A DNA stretch of 64,000 nt from Mucidula mucida (lineage: Eukaryota; Basidiomycota; Agaricomycetes; Agaricales; Physalacriaceae). Position 1 is the stretch's first letter. The number at the start of each line of letters is the position of its first letter. Positions 23,462-35,097 of the stretch are shown piece after piece. The stretch covers positions 124,001-188,000 of the forward strand of contig JADNYV010000004.1 in the NCBI GenBank assembly GCA_015501055.1. Reading direction: 5' to 3'. Under the pieces are notes generated by a model. That model was not told the origin of the DNA. It searched no databases and worked only from the letters and a program-made list of their open reading frames with translations. A program made the position numbers and the translations under genes.

Positions 23462-25086
23462 CTATTTACGTTCAATGTCTTCTCCTGGAGGCAGCACTGC
23501 AACACTCGCATCTTCGACAACATTCTTCATTACCTCCAAAATTTTGTCTTCTGGTGCGCAACAAGCCATGTAATTTCCATAAATCCGGATCTCCCTCACA
23601 CTCTCGAACGCACCGAAAACCCAGTTTGCCAATGCCTGAACCTCGACCTTGACAGTTTGAAACTCTATTTCCACCACGTTAATCAACCGCAGCGCTTTCC
23701 TTACGACGGCCGATGGAATCACGCTGATTCGTGTCAACCATCCAGCATCGACGATGACGCGGAGAGCGACTAGCGGTAATCTCTCTAATCCTTCCATTTC
23801 CACAAAGCTTGCTTTCAACGCTTGCATCACCGAACCCGTGCCCTCCCAGTCCAACCCACGCCTGGGTGACCTCCTCGGAAATGTCCTCACCTCGCGTAAA
23901 TTAGGGAGAGACGATTGCACGACGTGCACGAGGATTCTCCAAGGTGCTTCCACTTTGACGAGCTCTTTCAGCTCGGGAAGCGGAACGTCCTTGCCAGGCA
24001 TGTATTGTTCCTCATCAGAGACTCGTAAGCTCTTTAGACAAGGAAAGAGTGGATGAAACGAAGATTGTCATCAATAGTGATGTCAGGACAAGCAAGGATG
24101 GAAAGCGACGTGAGACCAGGGGCAGCGATAGCCAGTGTGGGAAGCAGAGCTTGCCAGATGTGACTGGCAAAGCCGATATGGCTGATTGTCAGATCGTTCA
24201 AAGCGGGAAGCACGGACAGCGTCCAGTTTAATAACGGTGGGAGGAGGAGCATGGATGAACTGATGATCAAAGCCTTGATCGAGTGCTGGGGTGGCGCAGG
24301 CTCGACGAGGATGGTTTGTTCGCCCATTTTGACACGCTTGAACTCCCACCCAGGCCCTCGTATGGCATTGCGTCGGAAGGGCATCCCTCCCGTTCCGCCG
24401 CCGCGTGTATAGACGAACTGGTACGCGTAATTCATCACCTTCCCGTCAATGAGGCATATAGATGTGCAGCCCTTCTCTGTACATAGGTTAAGAAGGTTTC
24501 CGATAGCCAGTGACCAGGCAGCTAGCCACAGGTCGGTGCCTTGAACGCTGTTGTGATTCCAGTCGCGGCCAGAGAACCGAAGCGTCAATTGTGTGAGAGA
24601 TTTCAGCTTAGAGACTAGAAGCCGTAGACGCTCTATTGTCTGGATGATAGTGCTCTGTGGCGGTAGCGATTCCGGGAAGCTGCTATCGTGGTCTTCAAAT
24701 GTACATGATAGATGCTGTATGGAGGGCACAAATATCGCTGCACGCAGACCAGATATGGCGTCATGTTGATCGTTTGAGGCATTGCGCACACGAAATTGTG
24801 AGAGCAGAGTAGGATTTGTGATGCCAAAATGAGCGAGGTAGCTCTTTAGACATATATCGTGGAGTCGCTTGCAGGTGAGAGATACGCGAAACAACTGGAT
24901 GATCTGGTTTTGATCGTCCCAGTCAAAATCATCCGCGAATATCTTGTGCAGCAGTTCATTTGGAAGGTGCAGAAGCGGAAATGAACCCTTGGACATGACA
25001 GACCGAATGAGAAGAGAATATATGGCTCCAGTCTGGCCTTGGCAGCTCTGCGCGTGATGAAATTGATCTCGATCGCTCTGTTCCAT
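23462..25086 (-). CDS. F-box and leucine-rich repeat protein, different subfamily (one frame break)
   Basis: A near-N-terminal F-box (LLHLPNELLHKIFADDFDWD, then LFRVSLTCKRLHDICLKSYL) is followed by LRR-like sequence, including LTQLTLRFSG, LNDLTISHIGF and LTSLSILACPDITIDDN. At 24056-24058 (AAA on the plus strand) one base seems missing: the frame ending at FIHSFLV continues one frame over as FHPLFPCLKSLRV to a stop at 23462. No intron resolves it. It is unrelated in detail to the 3-14 kb F-box family. A likely SCF substrate receptor; its target is unknown. The start could also be the ATG before SKGSFPLLHLP. Confidence 0.7.
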
Positions 25087-25176
25087 AAATAGGCTGTTAC
25101 GCCTGTATTAAAGAACGGCAGCGTTCCTCGGGTTCAGATTTATCACGCTCACTCTGCGTTCTCCTCCTCATCAACC

Positions 25177-25955
25177 ATGATTGACATACTCATTCTTGGT
25201 GCTGGCTGGACATCTACCTTTCTTATTCCGCTTTGCGAAGCGGAAGGTGTCTCTTACGCTGCAACTACCCGCAGCGGCTCGAACTCTACGATTCCCTTCA
25301 ATTTCCCGGATGATGCAGATTTCAGCAAGCTCCCAGACGCTCGAACCGTGCTGGTTACATTCCCTTTACAGAAGGGATGGTCTGCTCGTCTTTTTGATGG
25401 GTACGGGAGAAACGCGGACTGGATAGCGCTGGGAACGACGAGCATATGGGGAGCCGACGGTTGGAGTGATAGACATACTCCGTATACAAAACGGATAGAG
25501 CGCTCGCAGAGGATGAGTTTCCTGGCACAGTGCTTTGCCTTTCAGGACTCTGGGGCGGGCCACGTAACGCACGCAGATTTGTCTTAAAAGCGGCGGCTAG
25601 TAAGGCGGCGTTAGAAGCAAGAGTACATTTGTACCCTTCAATTTCGCTTCTCATCCGACTGACTTGGTCATTAGAATAGCTTGCATCTCATTCATGGACA
25701 GGACGTTGCTCGTGCCATCTTAGCTGTCCACCGCAAACCATCTCCAGGTCGTGGTTGCTCACCGACGGCCGTGTCTATGACTGGTGGGAGCTCTCGAGCG
25801 CTTGGTCTCCGGAACACGCAGGTTGGGTTCGCGAGTTGGTGAAGCAGCACGGAATACGGGCGCTTCCCCGTGATACGGGGCTATTGCGACGGATGTTGGA
25901 CTCAAGCGAGTTCTGGGAAACTCATGGGATCGAGCCGGAGAAAGCGAGGGTATAG
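25177..25955 (+). CDS. NAD(P)-binding Rossmann protein, YeeZ-like (two frame breaks)
   Basis: The start IDILILGAGWTSTFLIPLC carries the dinucleotide-binding glycines, followed by VLVTFPLQKGW and WIALGTTSIWG. One base appears missing in AAAA at 25488-25491. Beyond it the text runs DRALAEDEFPGTVLCLSGLW and GGPRNARRFVLKAAASK. An intron at about 25628-25680 leads to LHLIHGQDVARAILAVHRKP. A second missing base near 25752 gives PGRWLLTDGRVYDWWELS and the end at 25955. This layout matches the short epimerase-like proteins related to E. coli YeeZ, whose substrate is unknown. It is either a decaying gene or one with two sequence errors. Only 90 bp separate it from the divergent F-box/LRR gene. Confidence 0.68.
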
Positions 25956-26289
25956 TTAATGAAGAATCCAACGCGTAAGATCATAAATTTTAGTTCCGCC
26001 GGCGAACGAATCTGCTTCCATGATGAATATCACAATACCCATTCCAAGTCCGTGGACCGCTACGTCGAAAGATGCTATCGAAACGCCATCACAAACCGAC
26101 CTATTTTCAGTAAAGTCTGACACATGCTCCATCAGCTCAAAACTAATTTCTTAGAAATATCTCGGTCTACTTTTGTCAGTCCCCGATGCGGCTGCGTGAC
26201 GTCGACCTCCCAAAATCATACATAACCGGTGATTAACATTCAGATAGTCTTCAGAATTCTCTCTTGATTACACTTAAGTGCCAGCAACC
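25956..26289. other. Intergenic stretch
   Basis: About 330 bp. I see no gene and no obvious repeat. It must contain the promoter of the following reductase. Confidence 0.4.
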
Positions 26290-27678
26290 ATGACTAAACA
26301 ATTTGTTCTTGTCAGCATTGTCGTTTGTTCCTGTCTACCCAACCAATACCTCTTTCACTTTAGGTTACCGGAGTGTCTGGTTATGTGGCTTCCTATGTTG
26401 TCGACGTCCTGCTGAAGGAGGGCTACGCCGTACGAGGGTTTGTCTATCATACCCCGATGTGCTTCTTTTATTGACGCGACTCTGAAGGACTGTACGGTCC
26501 GGAAAACTTGACGCCTTAAAGGCTGCTCCAGTTTCCAGCAAGAATCCCGACTTTTCAGTAGTAGCAATCGACGACGTTGCGACTGGAGACTTTACCGAGG
26601 CTCTGAAAGGTAACGTGTGACTCAGGCTGCTTTGCTGGCCACGCTCAATTCTATGCGAAGGCGTCAATGCAGTCATCCATGTGGCTTCTCCGTTGGCTGG
26701 GAACGGTACAGCGACGGAGAGCTTGAACGTGAGTGGTTCAGTACGCGTTTGGACGCGTCACATGGTGACACCTCAAATCAACAGAGCGCCAGGAACGGTA
26801 CTCTCAATGTTCTCCGTCAAGCTACCGCACAAGGGATTTCCAAAATCGTGGTCACAGTAGCTGGGGTGCTGCTTTAAATCGTGAGGGCTACTCATGCTAT
26901 TATGGTCTCTCTACTCAACATACACATAGCAACTATGGATGATGTCTACAAAGGCGTGACGTACACAGCCGATAGTATGTATTCATCACTTTCTCCATCA
27001 AAAGTTTCGACTAAGGAATGCGCGCAGGTTGGGGCAAGGTCGACGAAGATGATTCCTCAACGGGACGCACTCCCCATTCTGGAGCTACCTCGCGACGAAG
27101 ATCTTTGCTGAGAAGGCAGCATGGGACTTTGCCAAATCGAATCCTACTCTTGATCTTGCCACCAGTAAGCATGGGAATGTTAGCAACGCGTCCTCCGATG
27201 GTCACTGACGCGCTTTTGCAGTCAACCCCCCATTCATCTACGGTCCCCTCAACCTTAATTTCCCTCTCCCAACTGTGGACCGTCTTGGTCCAAACAGGTG
27301 GCTTCATGCACTGGTCTTCGGCGAGACTGGCAGGCCACTGGGTCCGCAACTGCCTCCTTTCTACGTGGATGTTCGAGACGTTGCTGTGGCGCACGTGCGC
27401 GCACTGTCCGTACCTCCTGGAGAGTATAAACGCTATCTCATCTCCGCTGGACACTTTACGTTCAAGGAAGCCGTAGACTACATTGCGGACGCTCATCCAG
27501 AACTCAGGTCGCGTTTGCCATCACTTGAGGGCGTGTACCACTTCCTGACAATCTATCCACAATCGACGCCAGCAAAGCCGCAGTGGATCTCAAGTTGACG
27601 AATTATATTCCGTGGCAGCAGATGGTTGATGATGCTGTCACTTCTATGGTCAAAATGGAGGAACAGCTGAAGTTGTAA
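26290..27678 (+). CDS. NADPH-dependent aldehyde/ketone reductase, GRE2/dihydroflavonol-reductase type (three frame breaks)
   Basis: An extended short-chain dehydrogenase. The first exon (MTKQFVL) joins VTGVSGYVASYVVDVLLKEG, the cofactor motif. Further exons read FSVVAIDDVATGDFTEALKG, VNAVIHVASPL and NGTLNVLRQATAQGISKIVV. The catalytic Tyr-Lys pair is in SYLATKIFAEKAAWDFAK, then NPPFIYGP and FYVDVRDVAVAHVRAL. It ends AVDLKLTNYIPWQQMVDD. Three places need one added base to keep these blocks in one frame: near 26855 (before SSWGAALN), 27053 (DDFLNGTHSPFW) and 27533. Such enzymes reduce methylglyoxal or other carbonyls; the substrate here is unknown. Gene decay and sequence error are both possible. 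Confidence 0.7.
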
Positions 27679-27787
27679 TCAATCAAAAGAATATAGGCAG
27701 GCTCATCTACTTTTGAGAATAATACAATGCGATAGAACGTCCTTGGTTTCAAGATGAATATATGCTAGAGTGACACAAGCATTGGCA

Positions 27788-28475
27788 TCACAGAGCGAGC
27801 CAGGCGAGAAGACCAGCAACGACGCCCATAACATTCGGAGCTCCTAAGGTTCCAGCTGTATTGCTCGCACTGTTGGAGCTGGCAGAAACGGAAGCGGAAG
27901 TCTGGGAAGAACTCGTGTTACCGCCTGCAACAGCAGCTTTGGTCGTGCCAAATCCAGTTGTGGGGGCCGATGTGCGCGAGCTGACAGAAATGGGTTCAGC
28001 AAGCATTCCTTTCAGTAAAAGCGATGCCCACATTGTCGGTGTCACGATGGCGGTAGTGCCCGACGTACTAGATGACGCCGTCGACGTAGTACTAATCGCA
28101 TCTTCGATGGCAAAGTTGCCGGTCGTAGTGTACACATCATTGATGTCGGCAATGTTGACGAACTGTATACTGTATCCGTCGCTGTAGGTTCTGTCAGCGA
28201 CGCCACACTTCATATGACTTAGAAACGACTCGCCCAGCGGGTACTTCAGGGAACGATATTGTACGCGATTTTTCATTGGGATCAACGTTGTTTGCAATCG
28301 CGTAGGCGTGATTGAAGGACAGATTGATGAGCTCTATGCTGAACGTTGGGTCGCCGTTGTCGCTGGTCCATGTAATGGTGACGGGCGATGATGAACGGAC
28401 AGGGACAGTGGGCTGAGCAACTTGGAGGGCAGCAAAGGCGGTCGGAATAAGGGCGACGAGGGCGAGAGCAAACAT
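27788..28475 (-). CDS. GPI-anchored Kre9/Knh1-like cell-wall protein
   Basis: The protein begins with a signal peptide (MFALALVALIPTAFAALQV) followed by the Ser-Thr-N-rich Kre9/Knh1 N-terminal domain (SPVTITWTSDNGDPTFSIEL, then NHAYAIANNVD). A 52-bp GC-AG intron at 28182-28233 joins FPEVPAG to DGYSIQFVNIADINDVY, matching the family's usual PPGDGYTLEFVNI. The rest is Ser/Thr-rich with a hydrophobic end (GAPNVMGVVAGLLAWLAL) typical of a GPI signal. Related proteins are common on agaricomycete cell surfaces and some are linked to beta-1,6-glucan. With only GT donors, a 37-bp intron would be required, which is less likely. Confidence 0.72.
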
Positions 28476-29315
28476 GCTGGTAGACAGTCAACGATGACCG
28501 TCAGAAGCTTGGATCGGCGGTTTTTGTGAACGGTGCACGTGGTGTATGACATTTACCTTCTCTTCGCGCGCACCGCCGGCCTGTACGCAGATTAGCTGGC
28601 AAATGCCAGTGCATTTTAATGTCAAGAGTTATGACTGCCCCACTTTGACGCGTTCAGACGTTAATGGCAGCGCGCAAACTCGAATTTTATAGTTGATTCA
28701 GTTCTAGATCCTCAGGAAGCCCAGCTCGTACGTAGCCGAAGAGCCTTACAGAGATGACTTCTCTGCGAGCGAGCAGAATAAGGTTGCGGCTGACACCCAT
28801 GGTAATACACACGAGAGTCTAAGAATGCCTTTTAGCTCTACTTACTGCTACGTACAGGATACGAGAATCAACGACCTGGAAATATTCGGACTTCTGACTC
28901 ACCGTCGACTCGAGCCGCTCCTGGTAGCGGAACGTTTGGACTGCCTATTGATGTGGAAGATAGTCCGATGGCTTCAAGTATAAACACTTCGAAGGATATC
29001 GTTAGATGAAGATTCTTGAAGTCTGTTCTTGGATGTACCTCGTTGCGTATCGAAGCTATGGATATCGTTAGAAACGCACAGCGAAATTCGAGTGGCACGC
29101 ATACTTGAACTTAGGAAAGACTAAAACTACGTCTGGTCTTGCGCCCATCTCAGGCGCTGAAATGATATCAGGTCGCAGCTCATTGCTGTCTAGTACTTCA
29201 GGTCTTGTCATGGCGGTAAGATGGAAAACACGGTCAGAGCCCCTTGAGACACCCCTGGCCCCACATACATTGATGACATAGACATCCTGACAGAAATACA
29301 CGAGGAGCGTCTACA
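28476..29315. other. Intergenic stretch between wall protein and NCS1 transporter
   Basis: About 840 bp without a recognisable coding region on either strand. The first part must hold the promoter of the leftward wall-protein gene. Confidence 0.4.
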
Positions 29316-31738
29316 TCAACCCATGGTACCCTAAGCTCGACGAATCAATAAACACCGACGAAGACACAGAGAGACGGTACATACATCCTCCTTCTCATAT
29401 ATGGTCCTGGTGCTCGTTACACCGCTCTCGAATGATACACCATCGTTGTTGATCTCATCCATAGCTTCTTCTGCCAAGATGCAAGTATCGGACATGGCAG
29501 AAGTTGCGGGGAACACCTAAGAACCGTTGTAAGGTTGAAACTTCGTATCTAAGGCGCCGCAAAACACACCAGGTTTAGCACATAATAGGATGTGAAGCCC
29601 ATTGTAAAGCCGATCAGCCAAGCGGCCTTGTAGGAGTATTTCTAAATGCATTTAGTCAAAATCTTGTTGTGGGTGTTGCGAGGAGCAGCTTGCCAATCCT
29701 GCAATGTAGATATCTTTGTTCATGATATTCATGAGCCCGGGAAGATTGATAGGAAGCGATATCGCGATCGAAATGAATGCTCGCCAGTTCTGTTGCCCTC
29801 AGAAATAATTGGATCTATATGAAGGCTCACATACCACACCATGGCGGTAGCGATACCTCCCCATAGGTTGGTACAGCTCAGGTATAACATAGCACCCCTT
29901 TTTGACAATCCAGAAATCTGCATGCGACAAAGCTTAGGTGAGTTACTCACGTCTCACAAAACGGAGAGCTCATACCGCAAATCATTACGCTGACAGCGGG
30001 AGCCAAAAAAATACCATCTGCGTTGCGATACAAGTCAGATGATATTAAAGCATCGAATGCAGCGACCTACATCCACCCAAGAAATTCAACAAGACTGTCC
30101 CGCTCTGTTGTAGGTTCCAAGGTACACACGCCCAGCCACCCAGAAATGCACAAAGAATAGCACCTCTTTGGAGATTCAGGTATTTCGGGACGAGTGCGGT
30201 GAACTGGATGATCCTAGGTCAAGGAGGGATAACGACGAAAGGGTTAGACGTACATCGTTCGAGACCGCCACACTGTTAGCTGTCGTAACACATCAATATC
30301 GTAAAACAGTGTCGCACGGAGCTCATACTGGAAATGTTGGTTCCGACCGTTCCCATTCCAAAGGCGAGCGCCATGAAAAACGCCCCTGCACGACTGTCCC
30401 AGCGAGCAATAATCTATAGCACGATTTGAATAGTGCCCTTATTGAGAAGTGAAACAACGGGCCTTGGTAGGATCCCAAATATACTCCCCGTATACGACGT
30501 AACTTGCCGAGGTACAAATGATACCAAAGACGGACCACAGCGTGTAACAGACCGGAATGAGCTCACGGCACAGTGAGCCTCAGAGAAAACAAATGAGGAT
30601 GAAGTGGACTCACAACAATCTGCCAATACTGATCCTTCGGACTACGCGAGTAGCGCGAAAAGTCCGAAATAGATGCCGCCAGTGTGGTCTTCGAGGACAT
30701 AGCAGCACTATCCAACATGAGAAAAGGTTTAGAAGGGACATGTATGTCTCACTTGATGCAGTACATCCAAGCCCACGACCGTGTTGATCCAAAGCTGAGG
30801 TTGATCAGAGGCGTCGAGGCACGTTAATAAGTGAAGATTACATTGTCGCTTTCTGAGAAAATATTGGACCTCCACCGCCTGCACTGCGAACACTCCATCC
30901 TAATAGTGCGAAGGTCGCGATCGCCATCACTACGGACTTGATGAGAAAGAGATAACGCATCCGAACCGGCGGGATGAGGAGGAAGGGAACTGCAGAGAAC
31001 GCGTCAGCCTATAGTCATGTTGTGTCAATGTGAGTTAGAGCCACACCTGGAAAATCCAGGCCACTATATACGCCGTCATCCCTTGAATGGTAATGCCTAT
31101 GCTTTCAGGAATCGTATTCTCTATGTGTTTGAAGCTCGGCCAAATGGCACCAATCATGACTGCTGTACAACTGCTGAGGATCTGTGTGTTGATGCCGAAG
31201 TAGATCAAGCCCAGAACGAGACGCGACGCGATGGGGAACCAAGCACCATCTGTATTATGCTTCATATAAATTCATCGGGGTTGCTAACAGAATACTCACA
31301 AACGCCGAAGCTAGCGCGCGCAATGATCGAGAAAGGAATGTGAAGGCGAGCGCCGACGGTCGCATTGGCAGTGAGAGCAACTTAGGAAATGTTAGTATCG
31401 TTGAGTCACACAGTTCCCAGGTAGAACTTGCTGGAGACGATGAGGTTGCCGATAAGAATGCAGGGGATAACCTCACGGTACGACAATCCCAGTGCAATCA
31501 TGCTACAAACGGTATCAGCACCAAACGGAGCTGCGAAGAGGAGCGAGTTTTCACCTGCTCCGGTTCCAACGTTCACCGAATCGCTAGCCCAATAGAACAA
31601 GAACATCCAATAGCGCCATATCCTGTCACGCGCCAGACTGGGGTCCAAATCCCTGTTACTCTGTAAAAGTCCATTGGGCGGCGAAAAAGACGACGGTTCG
31701 CGCTGGATCGCCCAGGACGAGACAAGGTTGCTGAACAT
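29316..31738 (-). CDS. NCS1-family nucleobase/allantoin-type cation symporter
   Basis: A membrane transporter of about 12 helices split by more than ten introns. The start fits at 31738, followed by SNRDLDPSLARDRIWRYW, the NCS1 entry motif, and YWASDSVNV. Later blocks are TVGARLHIPFSIIARASFG, SRLVLGLIYFGINTQ, AIWPSFKHIENTIPES, FPFLLIPPVRMRYLF, SISDFSRYSRSPKDQYWQ, YVVYGEYIWDPTK, IIARWDSRAGAFFMALAF, LVPKYLNLQRGAILCAF, FWIVKKGCYVIPELYQP and LPINLPGLMNIMNKDIYIAG. The end is EKEDGTMG at 29316. At least one intron (29642-29693) uses a GC donor (GCAAGC), and a second, 30414-30462, probably does (GCCCGT). Two junctions near 31380-31570 do not keep frame as read, so the N-terminal third is provisional. 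The substrate (uracil, allantoin, thiamine or similar) cannot be told. Confidence 0.84.
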
Positions 31739-32238
31739 CACGGTTCAAGGCGAAGGACAGAGGTCACCATCGGGCTTTGTTATAAAAATTTTCGTCTTCA
31801 TATGGGATAGTCCATGGAAGATCACATTAAGACGCGATCAAACTTCCTCTTTGAAAGTAGGCGCCATTTTTGAAATTGTTGAAATGCCTGTTAATGGTTA
31901 TGGGGGATAGAGGCCTAGCAAAAAGAATGCTCAAGTAGGACAACAGCAGATGGAAACAGCCAGCGCAGACCATCTATATGCTTCCAACGAGCCTTGTCGT
32001 CGTCGTCGAGGAGAAGAAGTTGACGATCACGATGCCGGCCAACGCCGAGCGGATGATAAGATTAGATATGCGCAGCACCATCGGATTCTTGAAGTTGATC
32101 TTCGAGAAGGCTCCTGGCTGTCTGACTCTGGAGAAGGCAGCTCTTGTTCATTAGAAATCTCTATTCTGCCCATAAGATCTATGTAATGTTAACCGTGTAC
32201 AACGTCCAGATAGCAATGATCAATAATGTTGGCGTCTA
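31739..32238. other. Intergenic stretch
   Basis: About 500 bp between the NCS1 start and the end of the SH3 gene. No convincing coding signal is seen. The small open frames here lack any recognisable motif. Confidence 0.4.
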
Positions 32239-33164
32239 TTAGAAGATGGAATTGATGATTCCACTACCAACAGCGGAGCCTAGAGAACATTCAGCCATGT
32301 TGGGCATAACATTGAAGAGAGGACGTACCAGCACCAAATCCAACACCACCCACGGCCGAATGAGCCAGCTAAAGTCATTTACGTCAGATAGGTGGTTTTA
32401 GACATTTCTCGACTCACTGTGTTACCCATGCCACCGAATTTACTTTTCTTAGGTTCCGGTGCAGGTGCCTGCTGTACGACGGGCGGCTGTGGGGCCGGAG
32501 GTTGATACTGTGGCTGGTACGACGGCTGATATGGCTGCGGAGGCTGATACGGCACCTGGTAAGCGGGCATGGGAGGCCCGGCGGGTGGAGGGTAATTCGT
32601 CGGAGTAGGAGGATACGGCGTGTAGGACGAAGGTCCACGCTGAGGAGGCGCGGGAGCAGGAGGATCATGAGGCAGACGTTCGACATAGTTTGCGGGGAAT
32701 AGTCCTTCTGAGCCGTTATGTCGGCCAGTCCACCAGTCAGCATTGGTCTCTGCTACAATCTCAATGATATCTCCAGCAGAGAAATAAAGGTCATTGGGAT
32801 CCTGTACACACAGTAAGCTTCGGTGACAAGTGTCTCATGCCCGAAAACGCCTCACTTTACGGTCTTCATTGTAACCCCAAATTGCACGGGCTTTCGGGAA
32901 GCCAGGCTGAGGAGATGTGTAGGATGGTACTGGTGCCGGGGGCGGAGGCGGCGCGCGAATCAAGAGATTTTGAGTATCATTTGCGAGGCTGTCGACGTGT
33001 GGGTCGGAAGGCGCGGGAAGCTTTGCGATGATTTCCTTGGCGGCTGTGTCTGTGAGCTGATGCTGAGAGACAAGGAATTCCACGTTGGCTCGTGTCTGAG
33101 CAACAATATGATTGAGAAGAGCAGTGGAGTCCGTTTGGCCGTACATCATGAAGGAAGAGAACAA
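32239..33164 (-). CDS. SH3-domain protein of the LSB1/LSB2 (Las17-binding) type
   Basis: The N-terminal helical part (ALLNHIVAQTRANVEFLVSQ, then HQLTDTAAKEIIAKLP) is followed by a Pro-rich linker and an SH3 domain (KARAIWGYNEDRK, intron, DPNDLYFSAGDIIEIVAETN, ADWWTGRHNGSEGLFPANYV). The tail is Pro/Gln/Tyr-rich, then KKSKFGGMGNT, and after two introns it ends with LAHSAVGGVGFGAG and SAVGSGIINSIF. This is the layout of yeast Lsb1 and Pin3/Lsb2, which bind the WASP homologue Las17 and tune actin assembly at endocytic sites. Two ATGs (33164 and one about 15 bp inside) are possible starts. Confidence 0.84.
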
Positions 33165-33429
33165 AGATGAGTTATTACGCGATTCACTTTACGTGACCAT
33201 GCCTGCCGTGCTCATCTCGGACCTGTCCGCGATACAAGTTCAAACGTTCAAGTTGCAAACCACCATGGCCCATAGGCGCTTTCCAATAGCTCTCAAACCT
33301 TGCTCAAACATGGAGTTCGCTAGTAAGGGTATCTGTGGGGAACTCTGGATATTTCAAATCTTATCATTCACTCTCGGCCGGGACTCTATCTGACTTTATC
33401 TTTATCGACGTCCTTGATAACGAAAACAG

Positions 33430-33436
33430 TTATAAG
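33430..33436 (+). promoter_or_regulatory. TATA-like element before the PhyH gene
   Basis: TTATAAG lies about 40 bp upstream of the ATG at 33472. It is the only AT-rich core element in the 300-bp gap. Assignment is by position and sequence only. Confidence 0.35.
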
Positions 33437-33471
33437 GCCCGTTGAAATTTCCTGAATATCAACTGTATATT

Positions 33472-34612
33472 ATGCCTGATCAACCTGTTGTCGTTTCAAT
33501 GACCAATGCTGAACGCCTCGAAGGCAAGTATTCAAAGGCCAACTTACGGAGAGCCATCGAGGGCTTGAATCGTGATGGTGTCGTGTATCTCGCTAACATT
33601 GGTATGGTTTCTCTCATTGCACTTCTTTTCTAACAACGGTGTAGTCGATACTGAACATGTGGAGCAACTCCGCCTTCATATGCTTGAAGAGGCAAAGATA
33701 CTGAAGGCTCAGAAGGGGGAGGATGCGTCCAAGTATAATCATGGCGTCGCTAGTAAGTCACGCATGAATAGGCCAACGTGCTGTTGACTCTGTCTATCAG
33801 CAAACTTCATACAGGCACCTCCTTTGACTACCCGATCGCTTTTCTTCGAAGACGTATACGCTAATGACTTCGTTCATCAGGTCGTGTGTTCTTATATCGG
33901 TAAATGGTGTTTAAATGAATTGCGCTCATGCTTATCGAGTACAGGACCTCGTCCTGCGTGGACGTTTATAACGGGTAACAATGCCAACAAGCGGACCACT
34001 GAGCGTCAGACTGTTCACAAGGATAGTTCCTACATACACCCTCTTGCGCCTTCGATTGTTATCGCCAATTTTTCCATTGAGCGAGTTCTCACCTGCGAAC
34101 GGATCTACGGAATTCTGGCTGGGTTCGCACGCTACTACCACACCAGACGATCAGATGTGGCGCGTCCCGTATCCAACCACACGCGTTCCAGAATGCTTCA
34201 TTCTTCCCGAACTGCTCGAAGCACGCCGCAATGTCAGACCCCAATCCAAATCGTATGCAAGCCTGGGGGGGTCCTTCTCCGGGACCAGCGTATTTGGCAC
34301 GCCGGTATGCCAAATGCCAGCGACGAGGATAGGATCATGCTCGCTATGATGTTCACTGCACCTTGGTACCCTAATGATCGCAAATTCAAGGTGAGGTCAG
34401 CCATGGCTATTCAGATAGATTTCTGACGGATTGGTTAGCTCCCTCATTTTGCTCGTGAGATTCTGGAGGCGAAACTTCTGGCTGTCGACGTTCAAGCTGA
34501 ATACGTCGACGAAGAAGAGTGTGCGGCGAGCATGCATGAATTTGGCCTGGGAATGCAGCCGTCTGACCCTAACTATCGTAGTATTTGGGAAGAAAGTCAG
34601 AAAGCCGCATGA
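33472..34612 (+). CDS. Phytanoyl-CoA dioxygenase (PhyH) family protein (two frame breaks)
   Basis: Fe(II)/2-oxoglutarate oxygenase of the PhyH superfamily. Exons read AIEGLNRDGVVYLANI, HVEQLRLHMLEEAKILKAQK and NFIQAPPLTTRSLFFEDVY, then GPRPAWTFITGNNANKR. The metal-binding HxD-type region appears as QTVHKDSSYIHP, and the distal His as RDQRIWHAGMPNASDEDRIM. A run of five Ts at 34069-34073 carries one T too many between IANF and PLSEFSPANGSTEFWLGSH, and the C run at 34239-34242 lacks one C before IQIVCKPGG. With these two changes the frame is continuous. A last intron leads to PHFAREILEAKLLAV and a stop at 34612. The substrate is unknown; fungal members act in secondary metabolism or lipid breakdown. 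Confidence 0.78.
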
Positions 34613-34740
34613 TTTTCATTTTGTACGCCAATTGTACCTTTATAAATACAGCCTTGTCAATGTAATAGCAAGTACCGGCAACAAGCCGACGATCGCGTGT
34701 CGCTTTCGGCCATCGCTTGGCTTTTTACTCTCTTACCTTC

Positions 34741-35097
34741 ATGATGGCGGACAGTCTCGCGGATGGATGCACTTCTTTGAAACGCTCTTACGATACCTGC
34801 TTCAATGCCTGGTTTGAAGGCTACCTGGAACCAGCCGTCGCTGCTGGTTCTATCGGGCCCAAAGAACGTGAAGCCTATTCCAAGCAAAAAGCTCAAGAGT
34901 TCGAAGCCAACTGCGGTAAATTATGGGTGTCGTACAAGGCCTGCGTTCAGGTATGAGCTTTCCAACTGACCATCGCGTGTTTCGAATACCATCCCTTTCA
35001 GAATGCGCTCAAAGAGAAAGGACTGGATCACCTACTTCAGCAGACGCGCGAGGAACACCCCATGAAGGAACCAGCGACACCGAACGTGTCCAAATGA
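34741..35097 (+). CDS. MDM35: Mitochondrial intermembrane-space twin CX9C protein MDM35/TRIAP1
   Basis: A short protein in two exons (intron about 34952-35001). The twin CX9C motif is complete: CTSLKRSYDTC with FNAWF after it, and CGKLWVSYKAC with VQNALKEKGLDHLL after it. This matches Mdm35/TRIAP1, which stabilises Ups1/PRELI-type lipid-transfer proteins in the intermembrane space and is imported by the Mia40 pathway. The start may be either of the adjacent ATGs at 34741 and 34744. Confidence 0.86.

Noticed and set aside
25177..28475. Possible secondary-metabolite gene cluster (Rossmann protein, reductase)
   Set aside because: No polyketide synthase, non-ribosomal peptide synthetase, terpene cyclase or P450 is present in the window.
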